Of a stretch of 22,175 nucleotides of DNA, positions 14,348-21,347 are shown piece after piece. Numbering within the stretch: the stretch's first letter is position 1; the number at the start of each line of letters is the position of its first letter. The notes under the pieces were generated by a model, which had not been told where the DNA came from, made no database searches, and was given only the letters and a program-made list of their open reading frames with translations. A program made the translations under genes and the position numbers. Source of the DNA: Opitutales bacterium UBA2995 (GTDB lineage Bacteria > Verrucomicrobiota > Verrucomicrobiia > Opitutales > UBA2995); contig DDZZ01000017.1 of the NCBI GenBank assembly GCA_002346535.1, forward strand, positions 1 to 22,175. Reading direction: 5' to 3'.

Positions 14348-15301
14348 TCAAACCGAACGATTATCGGAATCTTCCAGCTCATTAGACCAAGCGGAATAAA
14401 GCTTTTCGAAATCAGGCGGCGGGTTTGCTGATAATTTGAGAGGTTCATTGCTTATAGGATGGTTTAGCTCCAATCGATAAGCGTGCAGCATCACCCTATC
14501 TGGCAGAGAATTCAGGTTTATTCTTTCGGCTTTGAATCCATAGACTTTATCTCCCAGAATCGGGAAGCCCATGTTTGATAAGTGCACGCGGATTTGGTGT
14601 GTCCTACCCGTGTGGATCTGACATCGCAAAAGGGATACAGAGCTTTCCCGACTACCGATCAATTCCCAATTCGTAAGTGCCGGTTTACCATCCTCCCGGA
14701 TTGTCATTTTGTGACGGTGAACAGGATGACGGCCGATTGGCTCCTTTATGGAGCCCGAAAGACGATCCGGAACTCCGGCAACCAGAGCCAGGTAATTCTT
14801 TTGGAGGTCACGTTTTGCAAAGGCCGCAGACAAAGCTCGGTGGGCGCGGTCCGTTTTGGCAACAACCATTACCCCCGACGTCTGTCTATCGAGCCGATGC
14901 ACAATGCCCGGACGTTCGACGCCACCGATTCCGCTCAGCTGACCTTTACAATAATGCAGTAAAGCGTGGATCAAAGTGTCTTCAGAAGTCCCTGCACCGG
15001 GATGCACAACCATGCCCGTGCATTTGTTCAACGCAAGCATATGCTCGTCCTCAAAAAGTATGTCTAAAGGAATCTCTTTTGGCATTAGGTCCAACTGTTT
15101 TATTTCGGGAAATTTAAACTCAACCCTGTCACCTCCTCGAACTTTAAAAGACTTCGAAACCACCCGACCATTTACTTGAACCAGATTTTCTTCAAAAGCC
15201 CTTTGAATGTCATTCCGGCTTATTTCTGTAATTTGCGAAGCGATCCATTTATCTGCGCGAACCTTACCGGTTCCGGAACCCACTTCGAAACTTCGGATCA
15301 T
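14348..15301 (-). CDS. RluA-family (RluD/RluC-like) ribosomal large-subunit pseudouridine synthase
   Basis: A 317-residue enzyme that isomerises uridines to pseudouridine in rRNA. It has an N-terminal S4 RNA-binding domain (about 14-75, with ADKWIASQI, ENLVQVNGRVV and KVRGGDRVEF). The catalytic domain carries HRLDRQTSG at 135-143, where Asp138 is the catalytic aspartate, followed by CQIHTGRTHQIRVHL. The S4 domain places it with RluC/RluD rather than RluA; the target uridine cannot be told. The start chosen is the ATG at 15299-15301, which overlaps the TGA of the upstream deaminase gene as ATGA. A longer frame reaches 15352 but would lie inside that gene and add 17 unconserved residues. The overlap implies translational coupling. 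It is the last gene of the minus-strand run. Confidence 0.93.
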   Translation of the reverse strand: MIRSFEVGSGTGKVRADKWIASQITEISRNDIQRAFEENLVQVNGRVVSKSFKVRGGDRVEFKFPEIKQLDLMPKEIPLDILFEDEHMLALNKCTGMVVHPGAGTSEDTLIHALLHYCKGQLSGIGGVERPGIVHRLDRQTSGVMVVAKTDRAHRALSAAFAKRDLQKNYLALVAGVPDRLSGSIKEPIGRHPVHRHKMTIREDGKPALTNWELIGSRESSVSLLRCQIHTGRTHQIRVHLSNMGFPILGDKVYGFKAERINLNSLPDRVMLHAYRLELNHPISNEPLKLSANPPPDFEKLYSAWSNELEDSDNRSV

Positions 15302-16317
15302 GCAGCAAAGTCTGGCATAATTGCTTCGATTTGATCCAGCTCTTTGATCCAAGCCTGTCGCTGATCTTCTTCTACCAAGGCAACCTCGAAACCGTTTCTA
15401 ACCACTTGAATGACTTCTTTTGGCGTAAAGCTTAAATCCTTTATCAGGATCTCAAAATCGTGAACGAGATCATTTCCAAATACCGTAGGATCGTCAGTGC
15501 TGATCGTGAGCCTGACGCCAGCATCGAAAAGCTTTCGAATTGGATGGGACCGCGCATCCGAAACCGACCTAAGCTTCACGTTACTTACAGGACACATATC
15601 GAGAGTCACATTCTCATCGAGGAGGCGTTGGAGGGTTGGAGGATCAAAGGCCGCGCCGATTCCATGTTGTATTCTTTTGGTTCCAAGCAAGTCCAAAGCG
15701 GTATTCACATCTTTAGCGCCTTCGAATTCTCCAGCGTGGCTTTTAGTCAGTTTTCCGGATTCTTGTACCCGCTTCCACAACACACCGGCCCAATCTCTCC
15801 AGGGTATGGTCTCGTGGCCGTGCATATCAATGCCATCCAAATCATCCCAAGTGTGAATCTGATCCAGCAACGGAATTAGTTCACCACGATAATGATCCCT
15901 CACCATTCCCAAAAATATCCTGACTTCAAGCTCGTCAGGCACAGCGGCACGTATAGCTTCCAGGATGTCTTTTCCAGGACCACCGATCAGTTCCACAATC
16001 CCCAAATGAAAACTCGTTTCGACATAGCGAACGTTTTGATTCAAATGCCCTTGAAAGACCCGTTTGGCGGATTCGTAGTAACGGTCAGGTGAAGTATAAT
16101 ACCGGTGAGCGTATCCTAAAATCTCATCTTCAAACTGCGTAAACGAATCGTAGCGGAAATCTGAAGCCCAAGCATCCGGATAGTTTTCAAATTCTCCCGG
16201 GAAAGTCTCCTGCAGTAATTCCCAGGGAACCGCTCCCTCGATATGAAGGTGCGTCTCAGTCTTCGGAAGGGACTGAATAAAATCAAAGAGGGGAGCCTCT
16301 ACAATTGCACGTCCCAT
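15298..16317 (-). CDS. add: Adenosine deaminase-family metal-dependent deaminase
   Basis: About 340 residues, the usual length for bacterial adenosine/adenine deaminases, which hydrolytically deaminate a purine in nucleotide salvage. Numbered from the ATG at 16315-16317: zinc ligands His23 and His25 in THLHIEG, HAGE at 194-197 (zinc His and catalytic Glu), QHGIG with His218, CPVSNVKLR at about 242-250 and STDDPTVFG at 273-281 with the metal Asp. The segment that is often DLAGxE reads DMHGHE here, so the exact substrate (adenosine, adenine or a modified purine) is uncertain. A TTG at 16324-16326 overlaps the upstream TGA (TTGA) and is an alternative start; AGGAGG lies directly before the ATG, too close for ideal spacing. 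It is coupled at both ends, to the aminopeptidase and to the pseudouridine synthase. Confidence 0.85.
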   Translation of the reverse strand: MGRAIVEAPLFDFIQSLPKTETHLHIEGAVPWELLQETFPGEFENYPDAWASDFRYDSFTQFEDEILGYAHRYYTSPDRYYESAKRVFQGHLNQNVRYVETSFHLGIVELIGGPGKDILEAIRAAVPDELEVRIFLGMVRDHYRGELIPLLDQIHTWDDLDGIDMHGHETIPWRDWAGVLWKRVQESGKLTKSHAGEFEGAKDVNTALDLLGTKRIQHGIGAAFDPPTLQRLLDENVTLDMCPVSNVKLRSVSDARSHPIRKLFDAGVRLTISTDDPTVFGNDLVHDFEILIKDLSFTPKEVIQVVRNGFEVALVEEDQRQAWIKELDQIEAIMPDFAA

Positions 16318-16322
16318 CCTCC

Positions 16323-17438
16323 TCAATTTTCGGCCAACAGGTATTCAGGATTTAACTGCTGCAAATCCTCGGGTACAAATTGCCCGTCTTTCCGAATCAA
16401 CTCACCATCGAACCAGACTTCTCCTCCACCAAATTCCGGAGTCTGAATACAAACCATATCCCAGTGGATCTGGGACCGGTTTCCGTTGTCGGCTTCTTCA
16501 TAAGCCTGACCTGGTGTAAAATGAAAGGACCCGGCAATCTTTTCATCGAAAAGTATATCTCTCATCGGGTGTGTGATATAGGGATTGAATCCCAGAGAAA
16601 ACTCGCCGATGTAACGGGCTCCGGCATCCGTATCCAGAATTTCGTTCAAGCGAGCAGTATTTGATCCGGTAGCTTCTACGACTTTACCCTTTTCAAAAAC
16701 CAGACGAATGTTGTCGAATGAAGTGCCCTGGTAAACGGTCGGCGCATTGAACTGCAGTACGCCCTCTACAGAATCTTTAACGGGACACGAAAAGACCTCG
16801 CCATCCGGAATGTTTCGATCTCCTCCGCAGGTGATTGCATCTATTCCGGCAATTGAAAAACGGAGGTCGGTGCCCTCCCCTTTAATTTCCACCTTGTCGG
16901 TTTGGTCCATCAGTTTCTTCAAAGAATCCATACCTACAGTCATTCGCCCGTAGTCCATGGTACAAACCCGGAAATAAAAATCCTCAAACGCCTCCGTACT
17001 CATTTGCGCTTGTTGAGCCATGGCGGAAGTTGGCCATCTCAGTACGACCCATCGCGTTTTTTGTACCCGATAATCCTGAACGGGGCGATAATGCTTGGTA
17101 GCTCTTTGCATGCGGTCACCTGGGACATCCGATGTGTCGAAAATGTTATTGGCACCACGTAAGGCGATATAGATGTCGATGCCCTGCATTTGCTTCAGCT
17201 TGATCTCGGAATCGTAAGCATATTGATCGTCAGAGGCCTCTAGCAATAACTCTCGTGTAACAGGCGCATGATAATTCGTAACAAAGGGTATTCCACCCTT
17301 CTTGCGAATAATTCGAATCAGCGCGATCACCATTCCATCCGGAACGTCGAAAGTTTCAATAAGCACTTTTTCACCTTTCTTGACCTTCGTGGAATGACCG
17401 GTGAGCACCTTCGCCAAATCAAAATAACGGGAATCCAT
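16323..17438 (-). CDS. M29-family aminopeptidase
   Basis: A 371-residue cytosolic metallo-aminopeptidase of family M29 (thermophilic aminopeptidase T / AmpS / PepS type), which removes N-terminal residues from peptides. The expected two-metal ligands are visible: Glu214 in IPDGEVFSCP, Glu279 in RYIGEFSLGFN, His306 in GSFHFTPGQAYEE, and His325 with Asp327 in QIHWDMV. N-terminal sequence KVKKGEKVLIE (18-28) also matches the family. Length is slightly below the roughly 400 residues typical of characterised members, with no key residue missing. The stop overlaps a potential TTG start of the deaminase gene (TTGA), and the nucleoside kinase gene ends 44 bases upstream. General peptide turnover is its likely role. 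Confidence 0.9.
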   Translation of the reverse strand: MDSRYFDLAKVLTGHSTKVKKGEKVLIETFDVPDGMVIALIRIIRKKGGIPFVTNYHAPVTRELLLEASDDQYAYDSEIKLKQMQGIDIYIALRGANNIFDTSDVPGDRMQRATKHYRPVQDYRVQKTRWVVLRWPTSAMAQQAQMSTEAFEDFYFRVCTMDYGRMTVGMDSLKKLMDQTDKVEIKGEGTDLRFSIAGIDAITCGGDRNIPDGEVFSCPVKDSVEGVLQFNAPTVYQGTSFDNIRLVFEKGKVVEATGSNTARLNEILDTDAGARYIGEFSLGFNPYITHPMRDILFDEKIAGSFHFTPGQAYEEADNGNRSQIHWDMVCIQTPEFGGGEVWFDGELIRKDGQFVPEDLQQLNPEYLLAEN

Positions 17439-17473
17439 AATCGAATGAATTGTATTACAATGGAGTAGAGAGA

Positions 17474-17492
17474 GGTAGGAGTTTAGCCACGA
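17474..17492 (+). repeat. Degenerate dispersed repeat (copy 5)
   Basis: GTAGGAGTTTAGCCACGAC on the + strand resembles copy 1 (GTAGGAGCGAGTTTATCCCACGA) with internal loss. It overlaps the last codons and stop (17483-17485) of the kinase-like gene. Confidence 0.35.
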
Positions 17493-18676
17493 CGAATTTC
17501 ACTACCTTCGTAACGCACCTCGAATTTATAGATGCGGATTGGATTGGTTTTAATTACGCCTGTTTTAAGATCCACCTTCTTGGGAAGGTTTTTTTTGCGG
17601 ATGTCGATAGATGTGTGGTATCCGCGTTCGGAGAAGATATCCAGCAGGATTTGCAGAGCCAGAGGATCGCTGAACAGCTCATCCTCCGAGTTCACAATCG
17701 CTTTGCCGGAAATCGCGTGACGGATAATAATGGGCATGAACTTTTTATTAATGTGTTCAGCTACTTGCTCAAAAAGCTCACCCCGGTTTTCGGCATAATC
17801 ATCGAGTCTCTTTACCAAGTCCTGCCGGGCGTGCCGTATAATTTGCTCTGCGATGGGGATAGTCCGCAATTGGTCAAAGGTCTTTTCGCCAAGCTCCAGT
17901 GAACTTTGGTAGCGCATTTCACGGACGATACGGTCCTTAATCTCTACAATGGATCCGTGAGCATTGATGTAATGATAATGAAAGATCTGGCGCAAATTTT
18001 TGAGTGCTTCATAGGTGCCTTCCTTGAAGGTGCGATAACGTCGCCGTGCCGTATCCTCATCAAAATCGGTCACTCGTTCCTCTCGGAGTTCACCTACTCC
18101 AGACGCCCTTACCTTGTCGTTGTGCTCACGGGTTTTTTGTCCCCGACGGATTTGGCGGTTAACGCTTTCACGTTCATCGACAAAAAGAACCATGATGTGA
18201 AAGATCGGCTTGGGGAAATGCAGCCTGAACTCCGTATGGAAAAACTCAGCCCTTAACTCCCGCACTTTTTGGTAAAGCAGCTTCAAGCACTCTACTTGCA
18301 CTTTGGTCCTGGGAAATCCATCCACGACAGTACCGCTTTCATATTTCGGATCAAGCAATTCGGACAACACAAGATTAAGTACCTCCCGATCACCAACCAT
18401 GATACCAGCATCTTTCATCTGCTGTGCCTGGAAACTGGTCAATAGATCGCTGACCACAACAGGGCCATCGGTAACGTCGCGAAAGTCCATAATGAAGCCG
18501 GTATGCGTTCCTTTTCCTGAACCCGGAGCTCCATTTAGCCAAATGAGTTCTTTGGGAAATCGCAGGTTTTCTCGACCGTGATGATTTTCTAATTCTTGCC
18601 AGACGGAGTTGAAGATCAGGTAGGCATCCTTGATCTCCAAGTCTTGCGTTTTAGAAGGGTTTGATAAGGTAGCCAT
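17483..18676 (-). CDS. Adenylate-kinase-like nucleoside monophosphate kinase with long N- and C-terminal extensions
   Basis: A 397-residue protein with an adenylate-kinase core. The P-loop LNGAPGSGKGT is at 47-57, and VDGFPRTKVQ at 118-127 carries the signature DGFPRT of the NMP-binding region. The segment near 175-215 (RQIRRGQ, then ARRRYRTF) corresponds to the LID and its arginines. Ordinary adenylate kinases are about 190-220 residues. Here about 45 residues precede the P-loop and about 150 follow the kinase core. The C-terminal part, from about residue 245, is charged, with DQLRTIPIAEQIIRHARQDL and an ELFSDPLALQILLDIFSERG segment, and I recognise no domain in it. The kinase reaction (NMP + ATP to NDP + ADP) is inferred from motifs; the extension may regulate it or add a second function. 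It lies between lpxK and the aminopeptidase on the same strand. Confidence 0.82.
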   Translation of the reverse strand: MATLSNPSKTQDLEIKDAYLIFNSVWQELENHHGRENLRFPKELIWLNGAPGSGKGTHTGFIMDFRDVTDGPVVVSDLLTSFQAQQMKDAGIMVGDREVLNLVLSELLDPKYESGTVVDGFPRTKVQVECLKLLYQKVRELRAEFFHTEFRLHFPKPIFHIMVLFVDERESVNRQIRRGQKTREHNDKVRASGVGELREERVTDFDEDTARRRYRTFKEGTYEALKNLRQIFHYHYINAHGSIVEIKDRIVREMRYQSSLELGEKTFDQLRTIPIAEQIIRHARQDLVKRLDDYAENRGELFEQVAEHINKKFMPIIIRHAISGKAIVNSEDELFSDPLALQILLDIFSERGYHTSIDIRKKNLPKKVDLKTGVIKTNPIRIYKFEVRYEGSEIRRG

Positions 18677-18739
18677 CAGAAAAGCGTTCTTTTTGAATAA
18701 TATAAATCAGAAAGTGCAACTAAAAGTTGTTACCTAAGC

Positions 18740-19975
18740 TCAACTTGCACTGAGTGAGCTGTTTGAATGGTTAAATGTTACTTCAGTCCAGTTTTCCGGA
18801 AAACAGATTCGGGAAACGGCTTTTTCGAAATCTTGGTCGCCGGAAAGTATGTCAATTTCCAACCGAAGGTAATACAGAGGCATATTTTTGGGGAAATCTT
18901 TGGGAATCCGGACGGCATCCTTTTCTGTCGTAACCAGAAAATCCAGTTCCTTGGATACCGCGCTCTCAAATACATGCTTCAGCTCATCGTCGGTATAACG
19001 GTGGTGGTCGAGGAAACGCCGCGTATACAAAACCTGCGCACCCGACCGTCTTAAAAATCCCTCAAAGCTGTAATGATCGGCAATTGCACTGAACACACCA
19101 ATTCTTTTGCCCTCCAATTCGGATAGTGGCCGTTGCTCGGCTGTTTTCAGATCCTGCAGGTACTGCGGCTTATGGGCGCACTCAATTATATCAACCTCGG
19201 GATTATGGAAGTGAATAGTCTCCTCCAGAATGGGGTCGGACACACCATTTGATTTCGTAATAAAAACGTAGGATGCCCGTTTGAGGTGCTTGATTGGCTC
19301 CCGTAAGATTCCTCGCGGAAGCAATTGTTTGTTTCCAAAAGGATTGGTCTTATCAATGAGCAAAAGATTGAGCCTTCCTTTGAGTGGAAGGTATTGAAAA
19401 CCGTCATCCAAAATTAGCGTGTCGACACCATATTTACGGATGGCATAGGAGCCGGAGTTCACTCGATTCTTATCCACAAATACCATTACTCCGGGTAAAT
19501 TTTGCGCGAGCATGTAAGGCTCGTCGCCCGCCTCCTTCGAATTCAGAAGCACGGTCTTTCCATCGCTGACAACTTTCGGTGGCGGATCTCCCATGTGTGA
19601 TATCTTGCGAAACCAGCGTTTCCAGAACGGCACGGGTTTGCTCTTATAACCTCGGCTGAGAATGGCTACTCGACGTCCACGTGCAGCCAAGGACCGAGCA
19701 AATTTTTCCACAACGGGCGTTTTCCCTGTTCCTCCAACTGTTAGATTGCCCACCACGACAACGAGGCAACCCAAGTGACGCTTTCGGAGAACTTCCTTAT
19801 CGTACAACCAAAGCCGTAGCTGGACAAGGCCATTAAATAGAAATGAGAGCGATTTCAGAAAACCAGCGAAAATGGTTACTTCCCGTCCCTGGCGACGATC
19901 CATGATAACGTCTTCGGCAAATAGCGCAAAACGTTCAAAGGATTCCCTCAGACGCGTGGATAGGCATTTCAGCAT
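18740..19975 (-). CDS. lpxK: Tetraacyldisaccharide 4'-kinase (lipid A biosynthesis)
   Basis: LpxK phosphorylates the 4' position of the lipid A disaccharide precursor at the inner membrane and is diagnostic of a lipopolysaccharide-making outer membrane. The 411-residue protein shows the family's P-loop GNLTVGGTGKTP at 76-87, SRGYKSK at 107-113, GDEPYMLA at 150-157, LDDGFQYLPL at 189-198 and the NPFGNKQLLPRGILREP block at 211-227. A hydrophobic helix at about 36-58 should anchor it in the membrane. It is longer than the roughly 330-residue E. coli enzyme because of an N-terminal extension of about 25 residues and extra sequence around 114-136 (FWKRWFRKISHMGD). The Met25 start is possible, but the extension resembles that of verrucomicrobial homologues. 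It is the first gene of the minus-strand run and diverges from the aminotransferase. Confidence 0.95.
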   Translation of the reverse strand: MLKCLSTRLRESFERFALFAEDVIMDRRQGREVTIFAGFLKSLSFLFNGLVQLRLWLYDKEVLRKRHLGCLVVVVGNLTVGGTGKTPVVEKFARSLAARGRRVAILSRGYKSKPVPFWKRWFRKISHMGDPPPKVVSDGKTVLLNSKEAGDEPYMLAQNLPGVMVFVDKNRVNSGSYAIRKYGVDTLILDDGFQYLPLKGRLNLLLIDKTNPFGNKQLLPRGILREPIKHLKRASYVFITKSNGVSDPILEETIHFHNPEVDIIECAHKPQYLQDLKTAEQRPLSELEGKRIGVFSAIADHYSFEGFLRRSGAQVLYTRRFLDHHRYTDDELKHVFESAVSKELDFLVTTEKDAVRIPKDFPKNMPLYYLRLEIDILSGDQDFEKAVSRICFPENWTEVTFNHSNSSLSAS

Positions 19976-20018
19976 ACCAGATAAATAAAAAAATGGGCAG
20001 ACTCGAAATCGACGAGAA

Positions 20019-20039
20019 TGAGGCTTCGCTTATGCCTCA
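20019..20039. other. Hairpin in the lpxK-aminotransferase divergent gap
   Basis: TGAGGC (20019-20024) pairs with GCCTCA (20034-20039) around a 9-base loop. The gap 19976-20243 separates divergent genes and should contain both promoters, but I cannot place boxes with confidence. The hairpin would be in or near the 5' leader of one of them. Confidence 0.3.
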
Positions 20040-20073
20040 AAAACCTCAAGCCACAAATCAAAAAACCCTCATA

Positions 20074-20090
20074 ATCGGTAAATTCCTACA
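20074..20090 (-). repeat. Degenerate dispersed repeat (copy 6)
   Basis: On the minus strand this reads TGTAGGAATTTACCGAT, close to the copy at 17474 (GTAGGAGTTTAGCCACGA). ATCGGT is directly repeated at 20074-20079 and 20091-20096. Confidence 0.3.
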
Positions 20091-20208
20091 ATCGGTCATG
20101 GAAAAACGCAAATGGGGGCATATTTTGCGCCAGACTGGAACTCCGTGATTGACGAAGCAATCCAGACCTCCCTTTTTAGGTAATTTTCCAACCGGGCATT
20201 ATCTTGGA

Positions 20209-20247
20209 ATGAGCATGCTTTTAAATCTGAACGCCAAATCACTGTGA
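20209..20247 (+). CDS. Short leader reading frame coupled to the aminotransferase start
   Basis: ATG at 20209-20211 opens a 12-codon frame (MSMLLNLNAKSL) whose TGA at 20245-20247 overlaps the GTG start of the aminotransferase as GTGA. A second in-frame ATG is at 20215. The aminotransferase GTG has no Shine-Dalgarno of its own, so it may depend on ribosomes finishing this frame. No ribosome-binding site stands out before the leader either, so this may be chance. Confidence 0.3.
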   Translation: MSMLLNLNAKSL

Positions 20248-21326
20248 GTTTTCGACTCTATATCCCTGGACCTGTTGAAGTATCGGAAGAAACACTAAAA
20301 GCCATGGGAACGACCATGATCGGACATCGCAGCCCCGAGTTTGTAGTGCTCTACCAATCGGTTCAACCGGCGTTGCAGAAGCTGTTTTATACGCAAGATC
20401 CGGTCTTTATAAGCACGAGCAGCGCCTGGGGCGTCATGGAAGGTGCCGTACGCAATGTGGTTAGCAAAGGTGTCCTCAACTGCATGTCAGGCGCATTTTC
20501 GGATAAATGGTTCGACGTGAGCAAACGGTGTGGAAAGCCGGCTAAAGCTCTTAGCTACGAATGGGGAACAGCGGTGAAACCTGAGGATGTACGCCGCGAG
20601 CTGGCAACAGGCGACTTCGATGCCATTACCCTCATTCACAATGAAACCTCAACGGGAACCATGAACCCGCTTGAGGAAATCATGGAGGTCGTCCGTAAAT
20701 TTCCAGAAGTCATTTCAATTGTCGATTCGGTGAGCTCCTTCACAGTTCTGCCTATCGAAAAGGATTGTCTGGGCATCGACGTGCTTCTCTCAGGGTCACA
20801 AAAGGCATTGGCACTACCACCAGGCATGGCCTTGCTCACAGTGAGCGCGCGCGCGATGGCACGTGCAAGTGAAGTTGAAGGCCGTGGCTATTACTTCGAC
20901 TTTCATGAGTTTAAAAAGAATCACGACAAAGGGATGACTCCCAGCACTCCAGTCATTTCTCACATCTACGCACTAAAGCAACAATTGGCCAATATAGATA
21001 AAGAGGGGTTGGAAAACCGCTATGCCCGACACCGTCATCTGAATGGCCTGGTGCGCCAATGGGTACATAGTAAGGGTCTCCGGTTGTTTCCGGAAGAAGG
21101 ATACGAATCCTTATCCCTGTGTTGCGTCGCAAACGATGGCTCTCTGGATATTCCGGCCATGAACCAATTTTTAAGGGAAAACAAAAACGCGCAGATGGAT
21201 CAAGGGTATGGAAAAATCAAGGGTAAGACCTTCCGAATTAATAACATGGGAAATGAAAGCGAGGAAACGATCTCCGAGTATCTAGGATTCCTGGACGAAG
21301 CCATTGATGCCACCCGATCCAACTGA
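20244..21326 (+). CDS. Class V aminotransferase (alanine-glyoxylate / serine-pyruvate type)
   Basis: A 360-residue PLP enzyme of fold type I. IPGPVEVS at 7-14 and MGTTMIGHRSPEF at 21-33 are the characteristic start of serine-pyruvate/alanine-glyoxylate aminotransferases. HNETSTGTMNPL at 132-143, IVDSVSSF at 159-166 (Asp161 holds the PLP ring nitrogen) and SGSQKALALPPG at 183-194, with Lys187 as the PLP lysine, complete the site. It transfers an amino group from serine or alanine to glyoxylate or pyruvate, in serine/glycine or glyoxylate metabolism. The start is GTG; the upstream in-frame sequence has no ATG, and the family N-terminus fits this GTG. It lies 21 bases before the topoisomerase gene on the same strand, so the two may be co-transcribed. 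Confidence 0.93.
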   Translation: MSFRLYIPGPVEVSEETLKAMGTTMIGHRSPEFVVLYQSVQPALQKLFYTQDPVFISTSSAWGVMEGAVRNVVSKGVLNCMSGAFSDKWFDVSKRCGKPAKALSYEWGTAVKPEDVRRELATGDFDAITLIHNETSTGTMNPLEEIMEVVRKFPEVISIVDSVSSFTVLPIEKDCLGIDVLLSGSQKALALPPGMALLTVSARAMARASEVEGRGYYFDFHEFKKNHDKGMTPSTPVISHIYALKQQLANIDKEGLENRYARHRHLNGLVRQWVHSKGLRLFPEEGYESLSLCCVANDGSLDIPAMNQFLRENKNAQMDQGYGKIKGKTFRINNMGNESEETISEYLGFLDEAIDATRSN

Positions 21327-21347
21327 CCGATACCAATACACTGCACC

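Noticed and set aside
20845..20855. A run of alternating GC (GCGCGCGCGCG)
   Set aside because: It is ordinary coding sequence (Ser-Ala-Arg-Ala) inside the aminotransferase gene; too short to argue for Z-DNA or a repeat tract.
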